The notes under the pieces are model-generated. The model did no database searches. It worked only from the letters and a program-made list of their open reading frames with translations, and was not told where the DNA came from. A stretch of 64,000 nucleotides of DNA from Darksidea phi (lineage: Eukaryota; Ascomycota; Dothideomycetes; Pleosporales; Lentitheciaceae): NCBI GenBank assembly GCA_030770425.1, contig JASJFT010000234.1, positions 1 to 64,000 of the forward strand. The letters run 5' to 3'. Numbering within the stretch: position 1 is the first letter of the stretch; the number at the start of each line of letters is the position of its first letter. The position numbers and the translations under genes were made by a program. Below are positions 45,201 to 57,444 of the stretch, in pieces.

Positions 45201-45737
45201 AGCTTTTTCACCGAAGCAAGGAACTAGTCGATGAGATGAGAGAGAGAGCGAAGATATACCGGGAGAGAGAGAAGAACCCAGGGTGAGGTGACGTCCGTGG
45301 TTGCGGAAGGCGCGAGGCTTGGCGGTGATTATGAAAGGGAAAGAGAGCGAATGGAGATAGACAACATTTCAAGGAGTTAAGTATATGTCTTGGTAAAAGC
45401 CATCTCGGAATTGAGAAGACAAAGAGAAGACAGCTGAATATTGGGCAGGAAGTGCAGATGAGTAGAAGATGAGCCACTATGTGTCTCGCTAGGCTTTCAA
45501 TTACACACTTAGACATTATTGCTGAGCGTGGTGGCCGTCGCGGACGTGTATGATCTTCATGCATATTAATTATTTTAACAGACTCTACTGCATTTCGCAG
45601 AGCGAAGAGCATCTATGAGCTAAAGTGGGAGTATGATGCCACTTCCTCATTTAGGGGTCGGTGCGGTAGTCCTACTCGTGCAATGAAGGCGAATGGCATG
45701 CCAAGGCAGCCTCATGCAACTCAGCCATTGGGTTAGC

Positions 45738-46020
45738 TCCTTTTTCGGTCCTCCCATCCTCTGAGCCAGCGCAATTAAACATAGTACTATCTATACCTTA
45801 TTGCAACCTCATCGTCGAGCTTCTCCGACTACGCCACCGTAGCGATGGAAAAGCAAAGAGTGCCTGAGTACTCTATGTGATTCAATCCAGCCACTCCACT
45901 GCATTAAAGAATTCTTCATCTCTCCCTTTGTATCCTTTCTTACTTTCATGACCCTTACTAGATCCCGTTATCTGCGTCGAAGCCCTACGCGTCTTCTTCC
46001 TTTCGGGTTCTTGCACTAGC
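45738..46020. repeat. Diverged dispersed repeat, copy 1
   Basis: Similar to 51297-51550 in the same orientation. Shared strings include CAGCGCAATTAAAC, GATTCAATxCA, CTTGTATC, CTTACTTTCATG, CCCxTCACTAGATCCC-like sequence and GGTTCTTGCACT-like sequence. No reading frame is conserved, so it is probably an old non-autonomous element or a duplicated gene flank. Confidence 0.6.
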
Positions 46021-46637
46021 TAGTTATCCTCTTTTATTATCATGCATTATTCTCCTCTACCTATTACCGCCCTAGCTTACCCAACACTACGTAATAGCAG
46101 GATCTCAATCCGCTAGCGGTAGCTAGGAGACCGCATCTTCAAAGGGCTTCAGAGCGTCTCGAGGGCGTTCTTAGCGAACCCGGTATCGGTATAGAGAGAA
46201 CATATCTCGGTATATATATAGAGGAAAATTCAATGTAGAAATGATAAAATCGAGAATAGGGGGTATGGAATTTTACCAAGAAGTAACGGGGAAATGATTT
46301 ATTACTCTAAAACTATACAAATTTATACTTCATACTTGAATTCTGAAGGCAGGCCAAAAAAGTACATCAGGTAGGGCTGTACGTCAAGCGGTAAGATACT
46401 GTGTGCGTTAGCAGGCAGTTTGAGCTCAACTAACGCTATCGCAAAGACAGTACACACAATAAGGGATCGCAATCGTAGCCTCTATCGCCACAATCGCTAT
46501 ATTATAAGAGCAGTGATACTGATCATTCAACATCTCGTCATCCTTAGCGGCGGAAATATCTAAGCCCGGAACAACGTATATCTGGTAATTATTACCTGAT
46601 ACTACCGAGCGATCATGTTCATAACATTAATTAGGTA
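46021..46637. other. AT-rich intergenic DNA
   Basis: Contains GGTATATATATAG and several near-repeats of CTAGCGGTAGCTAGG type. A weak box A/box B-like pair near 46380-46430 may be a tRNA-derived relic. No gene supported. Confidence 0.4.
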
Positions 46638-48314
46638 TCACGTAATCGTATACACTATGCTCTCACCGCTGGCGTATTCGCCGTTCATGGCGCCATCTAC
46701 ATATACAGGCCCAACAAAGGAGTAGAGACATACGCCGTCATCACTCGCCTCTCTTCGCAGCAAGACTGGGAGGCTACAGCCGTAGAGCACACAGGCAACA
46801 TCTCCTTCGCGCGCATCACGCGGGCCTATACCAGGGTGTCCATTTTCTGTAACAAAAAATACGTGCCCATGCAATCGTTGAAAGACGCGCTCAAACTGGG
46901 TACCAGCATGGGCCAACAGCTCGACGCTCGTCGTGGAGCGCCAGAGATCGGCCAGCGAGGTAATTCCTTCTGTTTTGAATGAATAGTACACCTTTTCTCC
47001 GGCGACCATGTGATAGAAGGTCCTCTCAAGGTCCTCTTCTGTTACCATGCCGCGTCTGCTGCGCAGCCAATGCAAAGCAGCCTCCCTAAGCTCAACAAAG
47101 GAGGCGTTTCGGAGGGGTCGGTCATACGTGTTGAAATTCTCCATGAGAACATCTCTTTTGGTCTCGAATGGCCCCATAATGAGCCTCAACCGCCCAATCG
47201 CTCTTCCCGAGATGCACAGCGAAGACTCGGACAGTGTACATGTGATGCCCGCTGGCCAACGCTGCGCTGCAGACTCTTTGTGCTGAGCCCTGTTTAGCTC
47301 ATTTCCCATGTAGGATGTTGTCGCCCTAATGTCGGGGAGCCAAGAGGGGCATTTCGTCCCCGGCTCGGTATCTGCGAGTGCAGAGAAAGTGCAGAGAAAC
47401 TCGACATTTCCCGTGACATGGATATATGCGCTCATAAGATCATGCAGCAAGACCTGGAACGGTTTCTTATAGTTAGGAGCCAGAAGATCCTGCAATTCCT
47501 GAGGAAACAGACCGCGGAGAGCATAGATCTTGTCGACCAGAATCGAGGCTTTGAGCGGCGCCGCTTCTCGTAGGATCGAGATCATGTCTGAGCTTGAGTT
47601 CAAGGCTAGCCTAAGCAACCTTCGCGGGTTCCAAAATGAGCCCCACGAGGGATGGAAATCTGGGAGCCTTTTCGTGACGAACTCGGCAAGCACCGTTAAG
47701 CTAACCGACTTGTATCCGCAGAAAAAGTCAACCTTCTTTCCCACGGCGATCTCCTGCAACACCCAGACGCGGGCCCAGTAGGGACGAGAGAAGAGATTGC
47801 GTAACGCAAGCAATATGCCATCCGACGTCATGATGAATTGGGACTTAGACCAGCCTTGACTAGCTAAGTAATCCATGGCTTGGTCGCTGTTCTCGTTAGG
47901 CTCACCAAGCCAGGCTACAACCTCTCTGGCACCTTCGTATATCCTTCTCATGATGGCCACTTGATGATTTCTCTCACGGTCATCTGACTGGTTGATGCAG
48001 ATGGCGTCCACCCAGAGAGTTAGCGAACGGGTGGAACTGCGCAGGTAATACAACGCAACATGAAGATTTCGAGTAACACCAAGCAGGCGTTTGTTAACGT
48101 AGATTGGCTGAAGAAAAGCCGTATCTCCCCAGCGGTAGGACAAGGCCGTGTATTGCGGTTTCAGGTCGAGAGACACTGACCTTAGACGACAGTCAATAGG
48201 CAAACCTTCGCCCGGAAGGAGATCAAGGAGGCGGATCGTTGGCGGATTGTCGATAATTGGGCAGGTTGAGCAGACAATCTGGGGCGGAAAGGTCTGCGAG
48301 TATGTGGTATTCAT
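46638..48314 (-). CDS. HET-domain (heterokaryon incompatibility) protein
   Basis: Single exon, 558 aa from the first ATG at 48314. The HET domain (PF06985-type) begins about residue 55, with its three blocks visible: QYTALSYRWGD, LTLWVDAICINQSDDRERNHQVAIMRRIYEGAREVVAWLGE, and ARVWVLQEIAVGKKV followed by FCGY. The C-terminal half (about 300 aa) is typical of the family and has no separate known domain. HET proteins trigger non-self recognition and cell death in fungi. Its upstream flank ends in the homopolymer gap at 48510, so its promoter is incompletely assembled. Confidence 0.92.
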   Translation of the reverse strand: MNTTYSQTFPPQIVCSTCPIIDNPPTIRLLDLLPGEGLPIDCRLRSVSLDLKPQYTALSYRWGDTAFLQPIYVNKRLLGVTRNLHVALYYLRSSTRSLTLWVDAICINQSDDRERNHQVAIMRRIYEGAREVVAWLGEPNENSDQAMDYLASQGWSKSQFIMTSDGILLALRNLFSRPYWARVWVLQEIAVGKKVDFFCGYKSVSLTVLAEFVTKRLPDFHPSWGSFWNPRRLLRLALNSSSDMISILREAAPLKASILVDKIYALRGLFPQELQDLLAPNYKKPFQVLLHDLMSAYIHVTGNVEFLCTFSALADTEPGTKCPSWLPDIRATTSYMGNELNRAQHKESAAQRWPAGITCTLSESSLCISGRAIGRLRLIMGPFETKRDVLMENFNTYDRPLRNASFVELREAALHWLRSRRGMVTEEDLERTFYHMVAGEKVYYSFKTEGITSLADLWRSTTSVELLAHAGTQFERVFQRLHGHVFFVTENGHPGIGPRDAREGDVACVLYGCSLPVLLRREASDDGVCLYSFVGPVYVDGAMNGEYASGESIVYTIT

Positions 48315-48509
48315 GTTGACCCGGAGGCATGGCCGAGATTGAGCTGGATCGCAAGGCCGCGGGGCTAAGGCCGCCTGCCAAGACTCCACACAGCCATTTA
48401 CAATGGGGGCTCATGTGCGGGCTGCCCCCCTCCCTAAGTCCCACTAAGATTTTGTGTGAGAGGCGATGTCTGTTGACTAATCATATGTCAGCCTACAGCC
48501 AAGTTGACC

Positions 48510-48695
48510 GGGGGGGGGGGGGGGGGGGGGGGCCCCCGGTTAGGGCCCCCCCGTTTCACCCCCCCCCCCCCCCCCCCCCCCATTTTTCAGCCCCCCCCCC
48601 AGAACCCACAGGGGACAATTAAACCCGCCCGACACCGNNNNNNNNNNCCCCCCCCCCCCACCCCCCCCCGCCCCGCGCCCCCCCCCCCCCCCCCC

Positions 48696-48742
<47 letters not shown>

Positions 48743-48760
48743 CCCGGGGGGGGCAGCCCG
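48510..48760. other. Assembly gap in G/C homopolymer sequence
   Basis: A run of about 20 G, long runs of C, and ten N (48638-48647) interrupt otherwise ordinary sequence. This looks like a scaffold join with poor base calls. Reading frames through it are artefacts. Confidence 0.9.
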
Positions 48761-48829
48761 TTCATGAGCCCCCCTTGTACCCCGCCGCCTCCACGCCAGC
48801 CCACTTTGCTTCACCCGCCCGTCTAGACC

Positions 48830-50415
48830 ATGTCTTCCATATTCCGAGCCCTCTACGCTCTAACGGCAAGCCTCTCACTAACACTCCCCTTCAGCTACGC
48901 CTCCTTCCAAACAGACATAATCACCTCCCTCTCCCACGGCGCAGAAGTCTACCTCCCCGGCTCCGAAGGCTTCATCAACGCCAGCACACGCTGGAGCGCC
49001 ACCAGCGCACCCCACTTCGACGTAATCGTAAAAGTGAAAACCGAAGGCGATGTGCAACAAGTGGTACAAAGCTCGCCTATTCATCATACCCCTCTCTCAG
49101 TGCGGACTTGGCTTTCTAACGAATGACAGATCCGCTACGGAAACAAACACAACAAGCCCTTCCTCGCCATCTCGGGTGGCCATGGCACATCATCCTTCCT
49201 AGGCAACCTCCAGCACGGCATCGGCATCTGGCTAACCGCCCTCGACACCATCACGCTCGTCGACAACGACACTGCAGCGCTTCTAGGCGGCGGCGTGCAA
49301 AACGGCGCGCTGATTCGCACTCTCTGGGCCGCTGGCAAGCAGACCGTAACCACAGGCTGCGACTGTGTAGGGTACGTCGCGCCCGTGCTGGGCGGCGGGC
49401 ATGGCTGGCTGCAGGGGCGGTATGGACTCGCCGCAGACCAATTGCTCGAGGCGCGGGTGGTGCTTGCGGATGGGAGCGTGGTTACGGCGTCGGACGAGGA
49501 GAATGAAGAGCTGTTCTGGGCGCTGCGTGGGGCAGGGCATAATTTTGGTATTGCGACGCAGATCAAGATGAGGGTGTATGAGCGCGACGCAGCCCAGGAT
49601 GAGTGGGCGGCGAGCGGGTTTGTGTTTAGGCAAGAGAGGCTTGAAGATGTTTTTACGATTGCAAATGGCTGGTTGGCGAATCCGGAGCGGCCTGTGCAGC
49701 TTTTGCACTACGGCGTGTTCGCGTGGAATCCTGAAGTGGACGCGAATCATGTGAGTATTGGAGCTAGGGATTGAGGAAGCTCTGCTAAGAAGATGTGCAG
49801 CCTATCATCATCTTTTGGATCTACTACCAAGGCCACTCCATTCCGAATACCTACACGGATCCTCTCTACGCACTATCACCTATCGAAGTTGACTCGAGCG
49901 TGACTGACCTTGCCGGCGTCAACACGCACCTCATGGCCACAGATGACGGCGCTGCTTGTGCCAAAGGCTCTTCAAGACTGCTGTACCCGATATCTCTCGA
50001 CAACTATTCTCTTCCCAACCTACGTACCGTATTCAACCAGTTCGCCACCATGTCACCAACGTACCGCAACTCCGTGGTCATGCTGGAATCCTACTCCACG
50101 AATCGTGTAATCCAGATCCCAAGTGACAGCACGGCATTCCCGGACCGCGGTAGCCGGTTGCTTGTCTCCCCTTTGCTGACGTATGCGGCCAATTCGAGTT
50201 TGGATCAGGAGGCGTTCGAGATTGGGCAGGTTATGAGGCAGGCATTGTTAAACGGGACGGGTCTCCGATTGAATGCGTATGTGAACTACGCGAGGGGTGA
50301 TGAGAAGGTCGAGGCCGTGTATGGATACGAGCAGTGGCGTCTGGAGAGGCTGCGAAAGTTGAAGAAGGAGTATGATCCATTTGGCCGGTTCAACTTCTAC
50401 GAGCCCATTATATGA
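48830..50415 (+). CDS. Berberine-bridge-enzyme-like FAD-linked oxidase, secreted
   Basis: Exons 48830-49063, 49130-49750 and 49801-50415 (introns 66 and 50 bp) give 489 aa. Signal peptide: ALYALTASLSLTLPFSYAS. The FAD-binding PCMH domain has SGGHGTSSF (His for covalent FAD) and TGCDCVGYVAPVLGGGHGWLQGRYGL (Cys for a second covalent link), so bicovalent flavinylation is likely. The BBE domain closes the protein with YDPFGRFNFYEP. These enzymes oxidise sugars or secondary metabolites with O2 outside the cell. The upstream region is partly in the gap. Confidence 0.92.
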
Positions 50416-51296
50416 TTGCGAAAGGGTTGCCAATGCGGTCGCTAAAAGTGGCCCAGAGTAGAACAAAAATGAAGGAGAGAACAAGAACTATGTTAGAGCG
50501 TGATCTCCGCTTACGGGATTGGTACCAACCTATCAACTATCATCGGTAGTCGATATCCTCCGCCCAAAAAGTACTGGGAGAGACTTAATGCCTGCCTTGC
50601 TGAGACACTCAACAGATGTATCTTGTCGCCGTCATCCCTTGGACGAATTGATGAGATATTCGAGGCAGGGCGAGATTCGTCCTTCTTGCTATGACAGTCG
50701 CCTGATGCCCCTGACTCTTTCGAATGAGACTTTGCACCTTCAATTCTATCCAGCAACTCCATTATCTCGTCTGTATTCCCAAAATCCCAAATGCCAATTA
50801 AGTCGCGGACCTCTGGACGACGTAGACGTTGGCGACTATGTACAGACGCTCCAGCCGCCGGTACACTAGACACACCAAGGACGCGGGAAAGGGAGCCTCT
50901 GCTCGCCCTCTAGATTCTAGACGGAAATAATTTATGAGCGAGGTGAGAGTGTTAGTGTTGGTGTTGACGAGATGCCACTTCTCCTCACGCGGCAACGCCC
51001 ACCTAGGGATCCGCCCGGTAATCCTGTGGTGTATGGGTATATCGAAGATAGGAGGGCGGAGCTCACGACCCGCAGTCGGAAGGATGGGAGAGATGATAGA
51101 ATAGGCGGCCAAAATACTTAATCAATTGAACTATTTCTTCTGTCTGCTGTGTGTTGAGATGAATAGCGGACTGAGGACGCTTCCGGACACCTCCTCTCGG
51201 ACTCCGGCCTAACGTTTCTCCGCTTACCTAAGCCTTCGATACTCGATCGGGCCCCCCTTACAACTATTACACCACAACACCTTCTCGCACTTATCG
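50416..51296. other. Intergenic; unresolved minus-strand frames
   Basis: Frames at 50511-50873 and 50798-51112 (minus) have some coding look and could be joined by splicing, but neither has an ATG or a recognisable domain. Not called. Confidence 0.35.
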
Positions 51297-51550
51297 CTCG
51301 TTTTTCCATCCTCCGATCCTCCGAACAGCGCAATTAAACGCGACGCTCTGTCTACACTTGTTGATGGAACATCTCCCGATGTGGAGACGATCTGCTACTC
51401 CATTTGATTCAATTCAACCACTCACTGCATCGACGAATTATTCATTTCTGCCCTTGTATCTACTCTTACTTTCATGCCCCTCACTAGATCCCATTTTCTG
51501 CATTGAAGCCTCACGTGTCTTGCTACTTCAAGTTCTTGCACTCTTCTCTA
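51297..51550. repeat. Diverged dispersed repeat, copy 2
   Basis: Partner of 45738-46020. The following stretch to 51945 has no supported gene. Confidence 0.6.
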
Positions 51551-51945
51551 ACTCTTCTGGAACCCCCGGAAAAGATTGGCGTGATCCATCATCAGGGCTT
51601 GATGCTTGTTCTAGTGCGTCGTAGTCTTCATGGTTTCGGTGTTTGGATCCGTCGAAGGTTTGAGCTTTCGCATCTGCGGTACTTGCTGGTGTGTAGGTTC
51701 GTCGAAGCTGGAGTATTATTGCTGAAATCGTGATTTACAAGGATGGCTGCTAGACAATTGAGCTTGTGTTTACGGTTCTTGTTGAGTTTGAACCTGGACG
51801 GTGATCAAGTCATGCGCACTGAAGCTGGCCATGCCCTGAAACTACAAAGGCCTATGTTGCTTGCCATTTTTGATCATATTTGCAGTTGTCTTCTAGTAGC
51901 TTATGGACGGGACTCATCCAAAGAGCAACATCCAAATAGATTGTT

Positions 51946-53913
51946 TCAGAGCATGACTGTAGCTTTAGCTCCAACTTGCGCTTGTTGAATATCAGCACTC
52001 CTACCAACATTCTTCTCGTTGCCAAAGCGAAAGCCAGGAACAAGTGGCAGCCTGATGAGCTCAGAGCTATTTCTGGTACTAGAATCCTCCGTTTCCATGG
52101 AGTCTGTTTCAAATGGAGAGAAGCTTGAAGGCCAAATGAATCCGTAGTTATTTTCAAAAACTAAGGTCAAAGACCGTACACGGACCGCGAGGCTGAGAAT
52201 CCGTCCAAGGCATGCTTCCAACTTCGATGTGGTTCGAGATCTGGTAGTATCTTCGATCAGTGGATGTAGCGCATGGAGAAGGCGTTGCGTGTGTCTTGAA
52301 GCTATGCGAGGCGTCGTGACGTCCTTGAAAGTCTCTTCTTCAATTGTTAGTTGGAATGCCGCCGTGTCAATCTTTTTGAGAGCATTTTGGCCGCCTATAG
52401 AACAGTCAGCAATACTCATAAAGGTAAAGAGGAGCTGTGCATACAACTGGATGCAATGCAATCTCTGTACCCGCGCAGCAGTGGGGTTTTTGCTGTTTCC
52501 AAGCATTGGAGTTCTTGTTCGAATACCCACTGATAGACTGCTGTGCCTACTAGTGCTTGGATCAAAGCGGAAACCGGTACGGCGAGGAGACGCTTGACTA
52601 ATTCCTCATCTTCCTTCTTATACGGTTTGCCATATATGCGCAGCAGCAGCGAACCCAGATCTGATTCAGAACTCATCGAGTATACCAAATCTCTGTCAAG
52701 CATACGCATACCGGGGATGACTAAGAGATAGGCGAACTCATTTTTTAAGTCGGTGAAGGTCGAAAGCACTTCGGTAATGTTTGGTGTGTTCTCCGAAACG
52801 GTTTCTAAAGCAAGGTAGGGCTTGAGGTATGCCTGTTGCTGAACCTGCTTGGTCAAGCGTTCGATACGAGAATTTCTTTTCTCCAGCTCTTCTCGCATCT
52901 CCGATGGGATGCCCTGAGTAAAGGAGTAGAAGCTTCCTGTCTGTCGTATGTTGCGTTGCAAATTGTCAGAGTGTTCTTTGGCCTTTTGGCATTGTTCCCT
53001 GAGATATCCAACCTCCCAAAGAAGGTCTTCATAATGAGGGCCATCATTTGACGGAGTGGGAACGGTCGGACTTGGTGTCGAAATGGGACTAGAAGCGGCG
53101 ACTGTGCTCTCCTCGTCTGGTTTTGGCTCTTCCGGAGCTGATGAGCTGGGCTCATAATATTGTCTTGTATCGACTGAGGCTGACAACCTAGCGCTGCGAC
53201 GAACGATGCAGCCGAGCGGCGAGTTGGTCGTGGTGTGGTTGAGATGTGGATTGGATCTCACGGCAAGACGCTCAGAGAAGCTGCGCGGCGATTCGCTTTG
53301 GCCTTCCACACTAGTATGAATAGTATCCGAGATCGCAATTAGCTTACGAGAACTAGGTTTCGTTTGATGTGCTATCTTCTAAAATGCAGGGTAAATTAGT
53401 CAATAGCTTTATCTACAACATTAGAAACGGAAGCCGTACCTTTCGGGACGCAGACCTGCGATGTTTGAGGCGCTTCTTGCCCACTTTTCCTTTTATAGGT
53501 AATCTCTGAGCCGAATTTCCTTTCGTTGGCCGCTTGCTCGACGCTACTGGTTGAATAGATTTGGAGCGAGGTGGTAATGGGGTATAAATGCGAATCTGAG
53601 CCAACGCCTGGGCTACAAGTTCTCTAGTTGCCTTGTCGAGTGTTGGTATTTCGGAGCTGCCGTGAACGAAGATCGATGGGAAATTATCTTTTGGATACAT
53701 GTATCCAGCCTTTACTTCATCCCAAAGCCTTTTCTCGATGTCCGAGGTTGTATAGCGACCGCTCAGTTTGGTTTCGAGCTGACTGAGGATTTTTTGCTGG
53801 CGATCCCTGATATCCAATGGAGTCACCTCTGCGAAGAAGTCAAGTTGCGCTAAAAGACGGACAAAGTCATCTTGAGTCCATTCGGGACCTTCATATCCTC
53901 CTTGGATATCCAT
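51946..53913 (-). CDS. Uncharacterised coiled-coil protein, 618 aa
   Basis: Exons 53913-53440, 53378-52445 and 52394-51946 (introns 61 and 50 bp) give 618 aa. The N-terminal 110 aa are compact (EWTQDDFVRLLAQLDFFAEV; IEKRLWDEVKAGY), followed by a basic linker (GKKRLKHRRSASRK) and a Ser/Pro-rich region. A coiled-coil segment (YEDLLWEVGYLREQCQKAK; RNSRIERLTKQVQQQ) follows, then a helical C-terminal domain that spans exons 2 and 3. No named domain is recognised; nuclear location is possible from the basic patches. It is divergent from the Hsp70-like gene, with 550 bp between start codons, so joint expression is plausible. Confidence 0.75.
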
Positions 53914-54463
53914 GTGACCGTTGTAAAAATAACAAGAGCAATAGCAGCCTAATGAAAGGTTGAAATGCAGCGAAAAGTAGTCAGGAGAAAGCTGGAATGA
54001 TGAGCAAAAGCAAAGGATGGTGGGCAAGTTGGAAAACCCCCCCGGGCCGAGAGGTTGTCAGCGGAGAGAGGTGTCCGCAGCTAGGCGGAGCCCGTAGGCA
54101 GACACAAATTTTGAGGGCACAGACACCCAAACTCGAGGGCTCAGCCACTATGAATATTAATTGGCAACAGCTTCAAGGCCCCTACAGATGGATTGTGGAG
54201 GGTGGCGATTGGCCGGGGATGTCACTCCATGGTTGGATACGGGGATGCCGCCCGCTACATGAGACGCGTCCCGTCCCATGCTACGCCACATTCCTGCATA
54301 CTTTTCGGCCCTTTGGGCGCCAGCCAAGCCCAAATCAGATACTAAATGAGTCATAAATATGGTGCGCATATTGTACGCTTTTATGCATCGCTATTTCGTC
54401 GTTCCTCTTTGGACGCAATTTATTCACGTTGGATGCTGTAGATCTGATCCCACACACCTCAGA
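53914..54463. promoter_or_regulatory. Divergent promoter between coiled-coil and Hsp70-like genes
   Basis: About 550 bp between the two start codons. No classical heat-shock element array was recognised. An in-frame ATG at 54359 would lengthen the Hsp70-like protein by 35 residues of unlikely composition. Confidence 0.45.
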
Positions 54464-57086
54464 ATGCCTCTGCCGAAGAGAGCCACTCGCTCTAACATGA
54501 GTTTCATTGACCCTGGCCGTATCCTTGATGACGTCTTAAGCGATGGCGATGTTGAGATGACGATGGAGGAAGACAATGGCCCACAGAACGATGCCGCAGG
54601 GCGGGGAAAAGAGAACGTTGGGACGACCGACACAGATACTGCCGATATGGAGCGACTCATCATTGCCGTTGATTTTGGGACTACATTCTCTTCGATCGCA
54701 TATGTTCATCTGCAAAAGGATGCACCAGCGGATCTTATTACACTAAGCGACGTGCAATGCATCGGCAATTTCCCTGGCTACCAGCCTCCAACCGGTGTGC
54801 CCACCACTAGGTTGGACGTCCCAACGGAATTGTGGTATGATCTTGGAGGCCGAAGACCATACCAAGACCATGTACCGTCCTGTACCGCAGGAACCCAGGA
54901 GCCTGATGATTCGGATGGCGATAGCGCTGGTAGCGATGACGACCTTTCCAACGATGGCGGTTCGGAGTACGACGAGGACGATGTCCATGAGTCCATTGAA
55001 ACAACGCATCGGAGAGAACATCCAGGACAACAGTACTGGGGATTCAATGTGCAACATCAGCTCGGCCTGAGAGACATCTCAAAGAACGACGCGCGACCTC
55101 TTGCGAGGTTCAAGTTATTACTTGATACAAAGGAAGAAACCGAGGTGGTACGCACAGCTTTAAAGCCAATACTTCGAAGCTTGAAGAGCAAGAAGATCAT
55201 CGAACATGAGACGGACATCTTCAAGCATTACCTCTCCCACCTTCTCACTCACACGAAGAGTGAGCTTCGGTCAACTGGCTTATTACGGAATAATATTCCA
55301 GTCGAATTCGTACTCTGCGTACCCGCAAAATGGCCATCAAAAGGATGTCGCATAATGCAAGCAGCGATGGATGCGGCCGTTAAGGAGGCGGCAATCGGGG
55401 AGCAAGCGAACAAGAGCATTTCCAATCTCTTCATGATTTCTGAGCCCGAGGCCGCCGCCGCGTCCGTACTATCCGGGGGCGAGAATGAAATATACGTGAG
55501 TACATGAATTCCTGCTCTAAATTTCCAACTCATCGTGGCGTTTTGTAGTATGGAGAAACTGTCGTCGTTTTGGACGCTGGAGGAGGTACGGTGGATGCAG
55601 TTACCTACCAATGCACTCACGATTTCCCGGTGCGGTTATCCGCAGAAGTGGTTGCCCCGAACAGTAAGTGCTTTTATTTCCGAATAGAAAAATCCTAACC
55701 TGCAAAGGCAAGCTGTGCGGCGCAAGTTACATTGATCACAGGTTCGAAAAGCTACTCCACAGAAAGCTAGCGACCGAGACGTACCTTATCAAAAATGGAA
55801 AAACCATCAAGAGCATTGTAGAGGCCAAGACTTCTGAGTTCGAGAATAATCACAAAAGAAAGATAGACACCACGAAGAAACATGCTACCATTCCACCCGT
55901 GTACGTGGATGATCTTCGTGAAAACCTGAGCCGAAACTTCTTCCAGAACCGGATTGCGATCACGCAGTAAGCAGGACTTCTTCCTATACGTCTTCTGTAC
56001 TGATGGACGCTTAGCGAAGAGATCTACAAAGTCTTTCATAAGTCTCTACAGGGCGCACGCTCAGTACTTCATGATCAACTGGAATTAGCAAAGAGTGCTG
56101 GGCACAAAGTCGAGAAGGTCATTCTCACTGGCGGATTCGGCCAGTCGAGGGCACTTCAGAGCTACCTGGACAAGTATCTGAAGATAGAGAAGCATTTCAA
56201 CCTCGTGGGCACTCAAATCGCTCTGGTCGTTCCAGAGAACCCGTATGTATCTAAACGTCGATAATGGCGTGCTACTACTCGGCTAAATCATACTGACTTT
56301 TGCTAGATCCACCGCTGTCGCAAAGGGTGCTGTTCTTAGAGCGCTAAACAAGGAGTATGGTCCTAGTAGAATCACGCAATGTAGCTACGGCTACTTGGCT
56401 ACCGAGCCTTATGAACCCGAACTGATTCCAGCACATCGTCAAACAAAATGCAGAATCAACAAAGCAGATGGTGAGAAATACGTCGACGGAACGATCAATT
56501 GGATACTTCAAGCTGTGAGTGCTTTGAATTTCATTGTATCTGTTCAACTTAGATTTAGTATCCACGCTAATGTTTGCCTGTAAAGGGCACAAACGTCCCA
56601 AACGGATTTCAGAAGAGGGTTACCGTCAAGCACACATTCACTTTGGCAACGAAAAATCTCCTGTGCATGGAGGAGCTATATGTGTCTGACGAGAGACACC
56701 AGTCTCATTACAGGAAGGCGCATCCTGTAAACAAAGGTATGTACGCATTTTTACAAGCCAAAGAGCAGTCCTGCATATGATCATTCTTAACGAACGAAAA
56801 ACATATAGGTGCCGAGTCAGCTGGCAAAATTGTCGTTGACATGACATTTCTGAGGACGAGAGGGCTTATACAACCCGAGTTGCCGTCCGCTTTCAGCACT
56901 TATTCGAATACTGAGAAAAGACATTGGGCGGTGCGATTTGATCTAGTCATGATTGTGGAGGGTCGCAGCCTACGCTTTGAAGCGCTCTGGCCATTGGAAG
57001 AGGATCTGCAGGCGGGCCAGCGACAGGAAGTGCAAGCACAGGGTCAAGTCTGCATAGCCGCAGCCTTCCAGCCAGGCACCGCATGA
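54464..57086 (+). CDS. Hsp70-like ATPase with acidic insertions
   Basis: Seven exons (54464-55495, 55549-55663, 55708-55966, 56015-56242, 56307-56514, 56586-56736, 56809-57086) give 721 aa counted from the alternative ATG at 54569 region or 756 aa from 54464; a start at 54497 is also possible. Actin/Hsp70-fold motifs are visible: phosphate-1 IIAVDFGTTFSSIAYV, phosphate-2 VVVLDAGGGTVDAVTY, and the adenosine motif VILTGGFGQSRALQSYL. An acidic insertion (DSDGDSAGSDDDLSND) follows the first motif. The C-terminal part differs from true chaperones and ends without an EEVD tail. Fungi carry many such divergent Hsp70-like proteins, probably regulatory ATPases rather than general chaperones. Confidence 0.9.
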
Positions 57087-57444
57087 CCCTGCCCAAGAGG
57101 GAAGGAGGATGGACTCTTCGCCAAGCTAAATTAATTGAATTTCTCCTGCATGCGAACCTAGCGCTCAGTGGGCGCTTAATTGTTGGGGGCGGAGTGTCGC
57201 AAGTTTTCTTAGACGAGGCTGCATCATTGGGCTGGGATGCTCAGCCGCCTTTAACGCTATTTGGGGTGGCTGCCTGCGATGGTCCCGCCCACGACAAGTT
57301 TATTTAATACACAACCCAGTTGATGCCAGTGGCTGCGGCACCTTCGTCCGTCTCGTTGTTCTTATTGGGGGCGCTATAACAACGTATTACGAGAGCGCGC
57401 ACGCAACAAAGGACCCACAACTACGCAAATTCCACCCACCACAC
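57087..57444. other. Short intergenic spacer
   Basis: Head-to-tail spacer between the Hsp70-like gene and the next gene. A 74-codon frame overlapping the stop has no support. Confidence 0.4.

Noticed and set aside
46380..46430. Box A/box B-like pair suggesting a tRNA
   Set aside because: No acceptor-stem pairing or anticodon arm could be drawn.
48504..48814. Pro- or Gly-rich proteins on both strands
   Set aside because: They are translations of homopolymer runs and N in an assembly gap.
50511..51112. Possible two-exon minus-strand gene
   Set aside because: Neither frame has an ATG; the implied splice sites are weak and no domain is visible.
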